Both the position numbers and the translations under genes were made by a program. From positions 1-64,000 of the forward strand of contig NZ_JAIVAP010000008.1 in the NCBI RefSeq assembly GCF_020171945.1: a DNA stretch of 64,000 nucleotides, given 5' to 3'. How positions within the stretch are numbered: position 1 is the first letter of the stretch; the number at the start of each line of letters is the position of its first letter. The notes below the pieces were generated by a model. That model made no database searches and had not been told where the DNA came from. It worked only from the letters and a program-made list of their open reading frames with translations. Of this stretch, positions 42,260 to 56,361 are shown one piece after another. Source of the stretch: Bacillus infantis. Lineage in GTDB: Bacteria > Bacillota > Bacilli > Bacillales > Cytobacillaceae.

Positions 42260-44602
42260 TTAGCGTTTCTTTTTCTTCCGCTTGGCTTTTGGCGCATTTT
42301 CAAAGTGCTTTTTCTCTTTTCGGCCGGGGCCGCCGCTTTTGCCTTTTGAGCTGCCGCCGCGTCCTTTCGGGCCTTCGCCGGCTTTGCCTCTGCGCGGTTT
42401 CTTTTCTGTGCTGCCTGTCTTGAACACTCGCGGCGCATCCCGGTCATCACGCTTCCGGGGGCCTTTCATGCCGACGATTTCAAAATCTATGGAGCGCTCA
42501 TCTTTGTTGACATTTATGACGCGTACTGTAATTTCGTCGCCAATCCGGAACACATTGCCTGTTTTCTCGCCGATCATGGCGAAATGGCGCTCATCATAGC
42601 GGTAATAATCATCCGTCATATAGCTGACATGGATCAGACCTTCTATCGTGTTCGGCAATTCGACGAACATGCCGAAGTTTGTAACCGAACTGATGATTCC
42701 ATCATATTCTTCACCAATTTTATCAGCCATATATTCTGCTTTTTTCAGCTCATCTGTTTCCCTTTCAGCTTCGACCGCGCGGCGCTCCATATTGGAGGAA
42801 TGATCGGCAATATCAGGAAGCCTTGAATTCATCCGCTCCCTTGTCGCCTGGCTCAAATCGCCTTCAATCAGATAGGTGCGGATGAGCCTGTGGACAACCA
42901 GGTCCGGATAACGGCGGATCGGTGAAGTGAAATGAGTGTAGAACTCAGTCGACAGCCCGAAGTGGCCGAGGCTCTCTGGATTATATTTCGCCTGCTGCAT
43001 CGAGCGCAGCATGACGGTGGAAATCACCATTTCCTCAGGCGTTCCCTGCACCTCTTCAATGATTTCCTGGAGGGCGCGCGGATGCACGGAGTTTGCAGTG
43101 CCTTTTACAATGTAACCGAAGTTTGTAATAAACTCAAAGAACCTTCTCAGCTTATCTTCCTTCGGATCTTCGTGGATACGATAAATGAACGGAACATCCA
43201 TCCAGTGGAAATGCTCAGCGACCGTTTCATTCGCCGCAAGCATGAATTCCTCGATAAGGCGCTCTGCCACAGAACGTTCGCGGAGTACGACATCACTCGG
43301 CTTTCCTTCTTCATCGACAAGAACCTTTGACTCTTTAAAATCAAAGTCGATGGCACCGCGGCCCATCCGCTTCTTGCGGAGCACGCCTGCAAGCTCCTCC
43401 ATAAGCTGGAACATCGGCACAAGCGGCTCATAGCGCTTCATCAGCTCTTCGTCTTTATCCGTCAAGATCTTATTAACATCATGATAAGTCATACGCTCTG
43501 TCGTTTTAATGACACTTTGGAAAATTTCATGATTAACCACTTCGCCGGAGCTGTCCATTTCCATTTCACAGGAAAGTGTCAGGCGGTCAACCTGCGGATT
43601 AAGGGAACAGATGCCATTGGATAATCTGTGCGGGATCATCGGGATGACCCGGTCCACCAGGTATACACTTGTTGCCCGCTCTTCTGCTTCCTGATCAATC
43701 GGCGTATTCTCGCGCACATAATACGTCACATCGGCAATATGTACTCCGAGCTTATAGTTCCCGTTTTCAAGCTTTGTAACAGTAACCGCGTCATCCAAAT
43801 CCTTTGCATCAGCGCCATCAATAGTTACAATTGTTTGATCGCGCAAATCGCGCCGATTCTTGATTTCACTTTCATCAATGCTGTCAGGTGTATCATTCGC
43901 CTGCTCCAGCACTTCTTTCGGGAATTCCATCGGCAGCCCATGCTTGTGGATGACAGACAGAATATCGACGCCCGGATCATTTTTATGGCCGAGAATCTCA
44001 ATGACTTCCCCTTCAGCACTCTTGCGCCCTTCCGGATATGTCGTCAGCTTGACTACGACCTTATGCCCTTCTATTGCCCCTTTGGAGGCTGATTTCGGGA
44101 TAAAAATATCGCTGGCGAACTTTTTGTCATCAGGAAGAACAAAGCCGAAATTCTTGCTTTCAACATATGTCCCGACAATCTGCTGGACGCCGCGCTCGAG
44201 AATCCTGACGACAGTCCCTTCACGCCTCTGTCCGGAAGACTCAGAAGAAACTCTCGCAAGGACAATATCGCCGTGCATAGCATTATTCGTCTCATTCGGC
44301 GGTATGAAGATATCATCAAGGCCAGGCTCTTCAGGTATGACAAAAGCAAAACCTTTCGCATGGCCGGACAATTTACCTTTAATGAGATTCATTTTATCCG
44401 GCAGGCCGTAGCGGTTGCTCCGAGTCCGGACAACAAGTCCTTTCTGCTCCATGACCACAAGGGCCTTCACAAAGTCTTTAAAATCGGAAGAATCCTCGAT
44501 TCCGAATGCCTCCTCCATCTCCTGGACGGTCAAAGGCTTATATGCTTCATCTTTCATAAAGTGGAGAAGCTTATCCACGATTTGCTTAATATTATTTTCC
44601 AT
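42260..44602 (-). CDS. rnr: Ribonuclease R
   Basis: A 780-residue 3'-5' exoribonuclease. Order: N-terminal winged helix (about 1-70), two cold-shock domains (about 80-230), catalytic RNB domain with [12 protein letters not shown] (metal-binding Asp residues) around 260-270, S1 domain near 640-720 ([20 protein letters not shown]) and a long Lys/Arg/Gly-rich tail. It degrades structured RNA and works with tmRNA-SmpB on nonstop mRNA, consistent with gene order. GGAGGG lies before the ATG. Confidence 0.97.
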   Translation of the reverse strand: MENNIKQIVDKLLHFMKDEAYKPLTVQEMEEAFGIEDSSDFKDFVKALVVMEQKGLVVRTRSNRYGLPDKMNLIKGKLSGHAKGFAFVIPEEPGLDDIFIPPNETNNAMHGDIVLARVSSESSGQRREGTVVRILERGVQQIVGTYVESKNFGFVLPDDKKFASDIFIPKSASKGAIEGHKVVVKLTTYPEGRKSAEGEVIEILGHKNDPGVDILSVIHKHGLPMEFPKEVLEQANDTPDSIDESEIKNRRDLRDQTIVTIDGADAKDLDDAVTVTKLENGNYKLGVHIADVTYYVRENTPIDQEAEERATSVYLVDRVIPMIPHRLSNGICSLNPQVDRLTLSCEMEMDSSGEVVNHEIFQSVIKTTERMTYHDVNKILTDKDEELMKRYEPLVPMFQLMEELAGVLRKKRMGRGAIDFDFKESKVLVDEEGKPSDVVLRERSVAERLIEEFMLAANETVAEHFHWMDVPFIYRIHEDPKEDKLRRFFEFITNFGYIVKGTANSVHPRALQEIIEEVQGTPEEMVISTVMLRSMQQAKYNPESLGHFGLSTEFYTHFTSPIRRYPDLVVHRLIRTYLIEGDLSQATRERMNSRLPDIADHSSNMERRAVEAERETDELKKAEYMADKIGEEYDGIISSVTNFGMFVELPNTIEGLIHVSYMTDDYYRYDERHFAMIGEKTGNVFRIGDEITVRVINVNKDERSIDFEIVGMKGPRKRDDRDAPRVFKTGSTEKKPRRGKAGEGPKGRGGSSKGKSGGPGRKEKKHFENAPKAKRKKKKR

Positions 44603-44629
44603 CTATGCTATCCCTCCTAAATAAAGGAT

Positions 44630-45376
44630 TTAAACAGTCCAATCCAGCGATTCCAGGAACTGATATACATCCTCATGCAGCTGATCCTTTTCCTTGTCCA
44701 ATGTGATGACATGACCGGACTCTTCATACCATTTCAGTTTTTTATTATCATTCTCCACTTCCCTGAAGATGATGTTGGCACTGTCGGTATTGATCATGGC
44801 ATCATGGCGTGCCTGCGCCACAAAGGTCGGGGAATAAATCATATCCACATGATTCCTCACGTCAGCGATCAGCTCCTGCAGCGCTTTAAGTGTCTCCATC
44901 GGAGTTTTCCTGAATTCAGCCATTTCCTGTTCAATCTGCTCAGGGGATTTGCCTTCTAGCCTCTTATACTCGCTGGCATAATGAAGGATTCCCTGATACA
45001 TGACTTCCTCGCTCTTAATATACATTGGTGCACACATTGGAACGATACCCTTTATAGGAACAGTGTAACCTAATTTCAAGGAAAATACCCCGCCCAGCGA
45101 AAGCCCGGCAACTGCAACCTCTTCATAGCCCTGCCCCTTCAGCAGCTCATAGCCTTCCATAACATCCTTCCACCAGTCATCAGGCCCTGTATGGACCAGC
45201 TCCTCCGGCGGCACCCCGTGGCCCTTATACTGTGGTGCATGGCAAGTATACCCCTTGGTCTGCAGGAAGCGGCCGAGCATTCTTACATCCGCAGTATTGC
45301 CTGTAAAGCCGTGCAAAAGCAGGACTGCCCTTTTCCCGCCTTCAAAGGTAAATGGTTTCGGTGCAACAATCTTCAT
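44630..45376 (-). CDS. est: Carboxylesterase (Est30-like)
   Basis: A 248-residue alpha/beta hydrolase. Nucleophile Ser93 in GLSLGG, oxyanion region LLLHGFTGN, and Asp and His in [13 protein letters not shown] and SGHVITLD fit the Est30/YvaK family that hydrolyses short-chain esters. It sits between secG and rnr, as yvaK does in B. subtilis. Physiological substrate unknown. AAGGAG before the ATG. Confidence 0.93.
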   Translation of the reverse strand: MKIVAPKPFTFEGGKRAVLLLHGFTGNTADVRMLGRFLQTKGYTCHAPQYKGHGVPPEELVHTGPDDWWKDVMEGYELLKGQGYEEVAVAGLSLGGVFSLKLGYTVPIKGIVPMCAPMYIKSEEVMYQGILHYASEYKRLEGKSPEQIEQEMAEFRKTPMETLKALQELIADVRNHVDMIYSPTFVAQARHDAMINTDSANIIFREVENDNKKLKWYEESGHVITLDKEKDQLHEDVYQFLESLDWTV

Positions 45377-45518
45377 TTTGAAAACTCCTTTTGCTATGTA
45401 AATGATTTCTTTGATAAGTTCAGCTTCCTTATTTTTAGCAAAGCCGCGCTCAACAATCCACTAAAACGGCTTAGTGGTGATGAAAGGAAAAATATTCCGT
45501 TCGGCGGCAAATAAAAAA

Positions 45519-45537
45519 CCTGACCTTCAGGGCCAGG
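45519..45537 (-). terminator. Terminator after secG
   Basis: CCTG.CC/GG.CAGG stem, followed on the minus strand by TTTTTTATTTG. Confidence 0.7.
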
Positions 45538-45548
45538 CAGCAGCTTCA

Positions 45549-45782
45549 TTATTTTACAAAATAAGCAACAGCAATTGTTAAAACAAAAAACAGTACAGAT
45601 AATACAATCGTCACACGGTGGAGTATAAGATCAAGCCCGCGCGCCTTTTGCTTGCCGAAAAGCTGCTCGGCACCACCTGAAATTGCGCCGGAAAGACCCG
45701 CACTTTTCCCTGATTGAAGAAGTACAACAACTATAAGAGCAACTGAAACAATAATCAACAGCGTAATTAAAAATGTGTACAT
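45549..45782 (-). CDS. secG: Preprotein translocase subunit SecG
   Basis: A 77-residue two-helix membrane protein of the SecYEG channel. [36 protein letters not shown] is the SecG signature, followed by a second helix. The start is the ATG at 45782 with AGGAGG 8 nt upstream; an in-frame GTG at 45791 lies inside that ribosome site. Confidence 0.96.
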   Translation of the reverse strand: MYTFLITLLIIVSVALIVVVLLQSGKSAGLSGAISGGAEQLFGKQKARGLDLILHRVTIVLSVLFFVLTIAVAYFVK

Positions 45783-45960
45783 GAAGTCCACCTCCTGAAA
45801 CGTACAATCACATTATTCTTAATTTATCATATTTTGGCGGATTGGACAATAGCAATGTTGGGTGGTGTGGGAGAGGGGTGAGTTAGTTTGCAGCTCAAGA
45901 AGGAGGACAGGGCATGGAGGACGAAATAAATAGATAATACATTCTTATAAGGAGGAAGAT

Positions 45961-46926
45961 ATGATTGTTAAAGAATTAACAGTACCGGAGCGGATAATAG
46001 CCCTGGAAGCTTTGCTTCGGCGCCTGGAGGAAGGGAGTCCCGAATGGCTCCGTGTTAAGGAAGATCTCGCAAAGCGCTGGGCGGGCTACTATGGTGAATT
46101 GTCTTTGGATTATTATTTGCAGATGCTGCCGGAAAAAGAGTATCTAGTACTGCATGATTTGCGGCTCGGTCTGTCCGGCAGCTTTTTTCAGATTGACATC
46201 CTCGTCGTGCATGCTCATTTCGCATTAATCCTGGAGGTGAAAAACATACTTGGCACCCTTGTGTTTGATAAGCAATTCAGCCAGATGATCCGCACTCATG
46301 ATGAAAAAGAAGAAGGCTTTCCCAATCCTATCGCACAGGCTGAACAGCATAAAAAACAGCTGGCCCGCTGGTTTGCGGAACGCAGCATTCCTCTCCCCGC
46401 CGAAGCCCTTGTGGTCATCAGCAAACCCTCCACTGTCCTCAAAGCGAACTCTCCAGCCATCAGCCGAACGGTCATCCACAGCCACCGCCTTCTTGGGAAG
46501 GTGGAAGAACTGAGCGGGCGATATCAGCAAGCCCTTATGGATGCGAAAGAGCTGAGAAAAACCTCCAAACTGCTGATTAAAAACCACACACCTGAAGAAA
46601 TTGATATTTTGTCCAAGATGAGAATCAGCCCGGATAATGTGAGGATGGGTGTCCATTGCGGCAGCTGCGGCCATATTCCTGCTGTAAGAGTATATGGGAC
46701 ATGGCTGTGCCCTAAATGCGGGGCAAAGGACAAGTCTGCGCATATCTCAGCGTTACAGGATTACTTCCTTTTGTTTGGGAAGGAGATTACGAATGGCGGA
46801 TTTCGGGAGTTTTCGGGGGTGGAATCGGTTTTTGCTGCTTCCAGGCTATTAAAAGGAGCTTGTTTGCCATCTAATGGGGAGAAAAAAGGAACAACATACT
46901 TTGCTACGGAGGAATTTATGAAGTAG
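45961..46926 (+). CDS. NERD-domain protein with zinc ribbon
   Basis: A 321-residue protein. Residues about 40-155 form a nuclease-related NERD domain: GELSLDYYL, FQIDILVVHAHFALILEVKN (Asp and the EVK core of restriction-like nucleases). A C-terminal zinc ribbon, CGSCGH...CPKCG, lies about residues 220-250. Function is not known; NERD proteins are predicted nucleases. AAGGAGG lies before the ATG. It is followed directly by the 20-nt array. It is transcribed against the surrounding core genes. Confidence 0.85.
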   Translation: MIVKELTVPERIIALEALLRRLEEGSPEWLRVKEDLAKRWAGYYGELSLDYYLQMLPEKEYLVLHDLRLGLSGSFFQIDILVVHAHFALILEVKNILGTLVFDKQFSQMIRTHDEKEEGFPNPIAQAEQHKKQLARWFAERSIPLPAEALVVISKPSTVLKANSPAISRTVIHSHRLLGKVEELSGRYQQALMDAKELRKTSKLLIKNHTPEEIDILSKMRISPDNVRMGVHCGSCGHIPAVRVYGTWLCPKCGAKDKSAHISALQDYFLLFGKEITNGGFREFSGVESVFAASRLLKGACLPSNGEKKGTTYFATEEFMK

Positions 46927-46934
46927 GGAAATGT

Positions 46935-47046
46935 TTATTTGCGACTTTTTGGGAATATTTGCGACTTTTTCGCTATATTTGCGACTTTCGAGATTTATTT
47001 GCGAGTTTTCAAATATATTTGCGACTTTCCAGATTTATTTGCGACC
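46935..47046. repeat. 20-nt exact-period tandem array (six units)
   Basis: TTTGCGAC-like cores begin with GCGA at 46941, 46961, 46981, 47001, 47021 and 47041, i.e. exactly 20 nt apart. The unit is roughly ATTTGCGACTTTYSRRATTT; unit four has GCGAG. Only the core is conserved and the rest varies, unlike simple slippage. It starts about 9 nt after the NERD gene stop. It is not CRISPR: spacers are too short and part of the same unit. Confidence 0.85.
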
Positions 47047-47100
47047 GCCCTCCCCGCAGAACCACTCTCAAGCAAACAGCCACCTAAAAAAAATAAAAAA

Positions 47101-47124
47101 ACACCAGCCCCAAAAGGCTGGTGT
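47101..47124 (-). terminator. Terminator of the glycolytic operon (eno)
   Basis: ACACCAGCC/GGCTGGTGT 9-bp stem, followed on the minus strand by TTTTTTTATTTTTTT. Confidence 0.9.
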
Positions 47125-47138
47125 CTCCCCCAAAAGAA

Positions 47139-50775
<3,637 letters not shown>

Positions 50776-51960
50776 TTATTTATCATTCAAAGCCGTTACA
50801 CCAGGAAGCTCTTTTCCTTCGATGAATTCGAGGGAAGCGCCGCCGCCTGTTGAGATATGGCTCATTTTATCAGCAAGATCAAACTTTTCGACTGCAGCTG
50901 CAGAGTCTCCGCCGCCGATTACCGAATATGTATCCTGGGATTCAGCAAGGGCTTCGGCTACTGCTTTCGTTCCGCCTGCAAATGCATTCAGTTCAAACAC
51001 ACCCATAGGGCCGTTCCAGATGACAAGCTTGCTTGATTTGATAACATCCTGATAGATGGCACGCGTTTTCGGACCGATATCAAGCGCTTCCCAGTCTGAA
51101 GGAATTTCTTCAATGGAAACTTCTTTAATATTGGCATCCTCCGAAAAATCATCCGCAACAAGCACATCAACAGGCATATAGAATTTAACGCCTTTTTCTT
51201 CTGCCTTTTTTATAAATGAATTGGCAAGATCGATTTTGTCTTCTTCAAGAAGGGATTTCCCGATTTCATGGCCTTGTGCTTTTACGAACGTATAAGCAAG
51301 TCCTCCGCCAATGATCAGATTATCTACCTTATCAAGCAGGTTTTCGATGACACCGATTTTGTCCTTTACCTTCGCTCCGCCGACAATTGCCGTAAATGGG
51401 CGCTCCGGATTGGACATCGCTTTTCCAAGAACGTCCAGTTCCTTTTCCATCAGCAGGCCGGAAACAGCCGGAAGGTGGTGTGCAATGCCTTCTGTGGATG
51501 CATGGGCACGGTGGGCAGCGCCGAATGCGTCATTCACATACACATCCGCAAGCTCTGCAAACGATTTTGCCAGCTCAGGATCATTCTTTTCTTCACCAGG
51601 GTAGAAACGGACGTTTTCAAGAAGGAGAACATCGCCCTCAGCCATTTCGGAAACCATCCCCTGCACAGTTTCACCGTATGCTTCGTCTGCTTTCTTTACA
51701 TCCTTGCCCAACAGCTCTGATAAGCGCTTGGCAACCGGTGTAAGGCGCAGTTCTTCTACTGCCTGGCCTTTTGGACGGCCAAGGTGGCTTGCAAGGATGA
51801 CTTTAGCTCCCTGTTCAGTCAGATACTGAATGGTAGGAAGAGCTGCTGTGATACGAGTTTCGTCCGTAATAGAGCCGTCTTTCATCGGCACGTTAAAGTC
51901 CACACGGCAAAAAACGCGTTTACCTTTTAAATCAATGTCTTTTACGCTTTTTTTGTTCAC
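50776..51960 (-). CDS. pgk: Phosphoglycerate kinase
   Basis: A 394-residue kinase forming ATP from 1,3-bisphosphoglycerate. [11 protein letters not shown] near the N-terminus, the [10 protein letters not shown] loop and the nucleotide-binding [11 protein letters not shown] are typical. It starts with GTG preceded by GGGAGG. The preceding intergenic hairpin may tune its level relative to gapA. Confidence 0.99.
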   Translation of the reverse strand: MNKKSVKDIDLKGKRVFCRVDFNVPMKDGSITDETRITAALPTIQYLTEQGAKVILASHLGRPKGQAVEELRLTPVAKRLSELLGKDVKKADEAYGETVQGMVSEMAEGDVLLLENVRFYPGEEKNDPELAKSFAELADVYVNDAFGAAHRAHASTEGIAHHLPAVSGLLMEKELDVLGKAMSNPERPFTAIVGGAKVKDKIGVIENLLDKVDNLIIGGGLAYTFVKAQGHEIGKSLLEEDKIDLANSFIKKAEEKGVKFYMPVDVLVADDFSEDANIKEVSIEEIPSDWEALDIGPKTRAIYQDVIKSSKLVIWNGPMGVFELNAFAGGTKAVAEALAESQDTYSVIGGGDSAAAVEKFDLADKMSHISTGGGASLEFIEGKELPGVTALNDK

Positions 51961-51999
51961 GGCAAAGGACCTCCCAGTTTGTGATAGTTTTTCAAAAGA

Positions 52000-52033
52000 A
52001 AAGGGAGAGGGAATTGTTTCCCGCTCCCCTTTT
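52000..52033 (-). terminator. Imperfect hairpin between gapA and pgk
   Basis: A G-rich/C-rich imperfect stem (AAGGGAGAGGG facing CCCGCTCCCCTT), followed on the minus strand by TTTTCTTTT. It probably causes partial termination or protects gapA mRNA, giving more gapA than pgk message. Confidence 0.5.
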
Positions 52034-52155
52034 CCCCATCATTATAGATGTTCGCTATTTTTTTATCCAATAAAACAAGGTTTTAGAGGAATGCTTCGGT
52101 TCCCGGAGTTAATACAGGACCAGGCTATAGCATTTTATTGATTTAAACTTACCTA

Positions 52156-53199
<1,044 letters not shown>

Positions 53200-53220
53200 T
53201 TAGTTTTATATTAAAGGGGA

Positions 53221-54243
53221 TTACCCTTTTAACAACTGTATTGCTGCGCCTTCATCCGTGATCAGGATAGTTGAGGACGGCGCCTGCTTCATATAGGCCC
53301 TTATTGCCTTAGCCTTCGAAGACCCTCCGGCAACTGCAATAACATTATCGATATGCGCCAGGTCTTTGAGCTGAAGCCCTATGGTCTGCACTTTATGGAC
53401 CACTTCGCCCGCTTCATCGAAATAATAGCCGAATGCTTCTCCTACTGCTTTTCGCTCCTGAATCTTCAATAAGTCCTCCGGTGTCGTTTTACGGCGCTCC
53501 GCCATTGTTATAGCGTCTCCAATTCCGTGTAAAACCATTCCAGCGGATTGTATCAGATTCAATACTTCATTAATAACGGGTTCCTTCATGATTGTCTCGT
53601 ACATCGTCTTGCTTACCTGATCCGGGACATGAAGGAATTTGTGGCGCGAAGCTGTGTGCTCCGCCATCATGGCGCAGATCGTATTCGCCTGGTTTTTGAC
53701 CTCTTCGCCGATGCCGCCCCGTGCAGGGACGAACAGCAATTCATCGTCAAAAAGATTTGGCGTCAGCATCTCCGCCACGGCCGCCATGGTAGATCCGCCC
53801 GTTACTGCAACGGTATTCTTGCCCTTAAGCCGCTGTTTCATACTGGCCGCACAGGCCCTGCCAAGCTCGCTTTTCACCCATGGTGATTCATCGCTGTTGC
53901 CGGCAACCACAATCACCTGCCGGACGCCGAGCACTTCCTTCAGCCTTGCTTCCAGTATGTCTATACCCGTTATGTCCCTCATTATGCTTTCAAGTCTTTC
54001 CAGTAAATCCTTGCCTTCGGCTGTCAGATTCATACCTGAACTTGCTACAGAGATAAGATTTTGATTCTTTAGGAAATCAACCTCGCTTCTAAGCACTCTT
54101 TCCGTCGATCCAAGGCTCACTGCCAGACTTCTTCGGCCCACCGGCTGCATAAAACCTATGTACTGAAGAATTTGGTAGCGTTTTTGCATAACAGTAAGTA
54201 AATCAGGCAATAATCTTTTTTGTATATCGATCAATGAGTCCAT
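53221..54243 (-). CDS. cggR: Central glycolytic genes regulator CggR
   Basis: A 340-residue SorC/DeoR-family repressor: N-terminal winged helix (LLTVMQKRYQILQYIGFMQPVGRRSLAVSLGSTERVLRSEV region), then a sugar-phosphate binding domain (about 90-335) with VTGGSTMAAVAEM and VAGGSSKAKAI phosphate loops. It represses the glycolytic operon and is released by fructose 1,6-bisphosphate. Its operator is visible upstream. Confidence 0.97.
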   Translation of the reverse strand: MDSLIDIQKRLLPDLLTVMQKRYQILQYIGFMQPVGRRSLAVSLGSTERVLRSEVDFLKNQNLISVASSGMNLTAEGKDLLERLESIMRDITGIDILEARLKEVLGVRQVIVVAGNSDESPWVKSELGRACAASMKQRLKGKNTVAVTGGSTMAAVAEMLTPNLFDDELLFVPARGGIGEEVKNQANTICAMMAEHTASRHKFLHVPDQVSKTMYETIMKEPVINEVLNLIQSAGMVLHGIGDAITMAERRKTTPEDLLKIQERKAVGEAFGYYFDEAGEVVHKVQTIGLQLKDLAHIDNVIAVAGGSSKAKAIRAYMKQAPSSTILITDEGAAIQLLKG

Positions 54244-54301
54244 CGCATGCCCCTTTTTTAGAAGTATTCCACATAGGAACGCTCTAACGTGGTCAATTTC
54301 T

Positions 54302-54327
54302 GTCCCGCATAGACATATTATGTCCCG
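54302..54327. promoter_or_regulatory. CggR operator
   Basis: On the minus strand this 26-bp stretch reads CGGGAC-N6-TGTC-N4-CGGGAC, the same pattern as the B. subtilis CggR operator, as direct repeats upstream of cggR. A -10-like CATAAT lies within it (54316-54321) but no good -35 is seen. Confidence 0.88.
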
Positions 54328-54340
54328 CTTGAACCAAAAA

Positions 54341-54381
54341 AAATCACCCCTGTTACAATTACATTCTAGCAGGAGTGATTT
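54341..54381 (-). terminator. Terminator of the sigL-glutaredoxin unit
   Basis: AAATCACCCCTG and CAGGAGTGATTT form a stem of about 11 bp with one wobble; eight T residues follow on the minus strand. It insulates the cggR promoter. Confidence 0.8.
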
Positions 54382-54395
54382 GCGAATTCAACTGA

Positions 54396-54647
54396 TTAGG
54401 ATTGGTTTTTTGCTGTAAGCGCTTCATATAATGTAAATTGATCAATCCGCCCATATTGGACCTCTTCTCCGTCCAGTTCAACGACCGGAATCATAAGCCC
54501 GTACCGTTCTGTCAGATCATCGCTGGAGCTTATATCTACTTCCTCTAATTCAAATTCATGGTCTGCCTGGAGAGCCAGGATGGTTTCCTTAGCATTCTCG
54601 CACAAATGGCAGCCTTCCCTTGTATATAAGCGCATATGCCGTGCCAT
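54396..54647 (-). CDS. Glutaredoxin-like protein
   Basis: An 83-residue thioredoxin-fold mini-protein with the CxxC in GCHLCENAK and the cis-Pro in GLMIPVVELDG. It belongs to the glutaredoxin/DUF836 family that commonly sits beside sigL in Bacillus. Start at 54647 with GAAGGA upstream; an internal ATG at 54632 is possible. Function unknown. Confidence 0.8.
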   Translation of the reverse strand: MARHMRLYTREGCHLCENAKETILALQADHEFELEEVDISSSDDLTERYGLMIPVVELDGEEVQYGRIDQFTLYEALTAKNQS

Positions 54648-54667
54648 AACTTTACTTCCTTCCTTCT

Positions 54668-55999
54668 TCATTCATATCTTTTGCGTTTCGCTGATGAAGG
54701 GATGCCCAGCTGGTCCCTGTATTTGGCGACCGTCCGCCTGGAAATGACGATAGCATCCTCCTTCTCCAGTATGCTCATGATCTCCGAGTCAGAAAGAGGC
54801 TTCAATTTATCCTCACCATCGACCAGGGCAGCTATCTTTTGCTTCACGCCTGCAGACGACGCGCCGTCGGATCCGGTTGTTTTCACTGTGCTTGTAAAAA
54901 AGGTCTTCAGCTCAAATGTGCCATAAGAAGTCTGAATATACTTCTCACGGACCGTCCGGCTCACTGTCGACTCATGGATTTCCAGTTCATCTGCTATTTC
55001 TTTCATCGTCATCGGCTTCAGCTTTGCAGGCCCTTCAATGAAAAATTCCTGCTGCTTTTCTACCAGTTTCATTGTAACCTTTTTAATCGTTTCTTTCCTT
55101 TGTTCCAAGCTGCGGACAATCCAATTATAGTCCTGTGACCGGTCCTGGAGGTATTTCCTGACCTCTTTATCGCCAGTGCTTTTAAAGCTTTCATAATACT
55201 GGCTGTTAAAGCTGACTTTCGGGAGCTGCTCATCCTGGACTGTTATCAGGAAAGAGCTGCCGTCCCAGCTGACAGCCACATCAGGGACAATATAGCCGGC
55301 ACTTTCCTTTGAAAAAGCCGCTGCAGGCCTCGGGTTGAGCGATCTGACTAAATCGGAGACACGCTGGATATCCTTCAGCTCCACACCAAGGAGCGCTGCC
55401 AGCGGCTTCCACTTTTTATCTGCAAACCATTCAAAATGCTCACCAATGATCACTTCAGCGAGTTCATCCGGGCACAAAAGCCGCTGCACCTGCAAAAGGA
55501 GGCATTCCTGGAGCGTCCGCGCCCCAATGCCTGCCGGCTCCAAAAGCTGCAGCTCCGCGAGCGCTTCCGCGGCTTCTTCCTCACTGACGCAAAGCTCATC
55601 CGCAATGTCTGTGATACTATCACAAAAGTAACCGTTTTCATCTATACTTGCAATAATCCTTCTGATGATCTTATCCATCAGAGGTGATATATATTTAATT
55701 TCAAGCTGTGAGATCAAATAGTCCTCAAGCAGATTGTCTTTTGCCCTAATCTGTTCGATCCAAGATCTGTCATCCTTTTTCAGCTTGCTGTTTGCGCCTC
55801 TGACTCTGTCGCGGCGCGGATCCATCGCCCTTACCGTTTCTGTCTCCACCTGCATAAGGGGATTTTCAAGCGCCCTGCTCTCAAGAAAGGCCGTAAGCTC
55901 AAGCGCAGAATATTGAAGGAGCGCAATCGCCTGGGACAACTCCTGTGTCATCGCCAACTTAAGCGACTGCTGCTGAAATAAACCTGCATTCATGTTCAT
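54668..55999 (-). CDS. rpoN: RNA polymerase sigma-54 factor (SigL)
   Basis: A 443-residue sigma-54. N-terminal activator-interacting region QQQSLKLAMTQELSQAIALLQ, core-binding domain in the middle, HTH (TMKEIADELEIHESTVSRTVREK) and the RpoN box SRRTVAKYRD near the C-terminus are all present. It directs -24/-12 promoters that need enhancer-binding activators; none is in this window. Confidence 0.96.
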   Translation of the reverse strand: MNMNAGLFQQQSLKLAMTQELSQAIALLQYSALELTAFLESRALENPLMQVETETVRAMDPRRDRVRGANSKLKKDDRSWIEQIRAKDNLLEDYLISQLEIKYISPLMDKIIRRIIASIDENGYFCDSITDIADELCVSEEEAAEALAELQLLEPAGIGARTLQECLLLQVQRLLCPDELAEVIIGEHFEWFADKKWKPLAALLGVELKDIQRVSDLVRSLNPRPAAAFSKESAGYIVPDVAVSWDGSSFLITVQDEQLPKVSFNSQYYESFKSTGDKEVRKYLQDRSQDYNWIVRSLEQRKETIKKVTMKLVEKQQEFFIEGPAKLKPMTMKEIADELEIHESTVSRTVREKYIQTSYGTFELKTFFTSTVKTTGSDGASSAGVKQKIAALVDGEDKLKPLSDSEIMSILEKEDAIVISRRTVAKYRDQLGIPSSAKRKRYE

Positions 56000-56153
56000 T
56001 GCACATTCCCCCTTCTTCTATTTTACATGATGGGATGGGAATGTTGAATGGGAATATATATAAAGAAAGCAGAAGCTTTTCGTATTCCGGCCTATTGCGG
56101 ATGATTCCAAGGTGTTCGTCCCGTGGAGCTGTAAAGCATGTATCAAACGAAAA

Positions 56154-56187
56154 AAAGCCTCCAGCCCTATAACAGGCAGGAGGCTTT
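56154..56187 (-). terminator. Terminator of tRNA-Arg
   Basis: AAAGCCTCC/GGAGGCTTT stem with an inner GCC/GGC extension, T-tract on the minus strand (TTTTTTTCG), directly after the tRNA 3' end. Confidence 0.85.
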
Positions 56188-56192
56188 TGGTA

Positions 56193-56264
56193 CGCCCTCG
56201 GCAGGAATCGAACCCACATCTCAAGAACCGGAATCTTACGTGCTATCCGTTGCACCACGAGGGC
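56193..56264 (-). tRNA. trnQ-Arg: tRNA-Arg (anticodon CCG)
   Basis: A 72-nt cloverleaf without encoded CCA: acceptor GCCCTCG/CGAGGGC, D-arm GTGC..GCAC, anticodon arm UAAGA-UUCCGGU-UCUUG (anticodon CCG, reading CGG), T-arm with TTCGATT. It is a single-gene transcript with its own promoter and terminator. Discriminator is G. Confidence 0.95.
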
Positions 56265-56297
56265 AAATCAAGCAAGTCTTCTATAAGACACTAGTAT

Positions 56298-56327
56298 ATA
56301 ATACTAAAGCTGGCCGCTTTTTGTCAA
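56298..56327 (-). promoter_or_regulatory. Promoter of tRNA-Arg
   Basis: TTGACA (56322-56327) and TATTAT (56298-56303) with an 18-nt spacer, about 35 nt before the tRNA 5' end. The -35 lies inside the long hairpin that follows the upstream gene. Confidence 0.65.
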
Positions 56328-56357
56328 TGGTTAAACCCTAATTGACCGGAAGCGGCC
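56312..56357 (-). terminator. Hairpin after the hypothetical gene at 56362
   Basis: GGCCGCTT/AAGCGGCC with inner TTGTCAA/TTGAC pairing. The U-tract is poor, so termination strength is uncertain. Confidence 0.5.
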
Positions 56358-56361
56358 GATT

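Noticed and set aside
46935-47046. CRISPR array
   Set aside because: The repeat period is only 20 nt with no spacers of 30-40 nt, and no cas gene is present.
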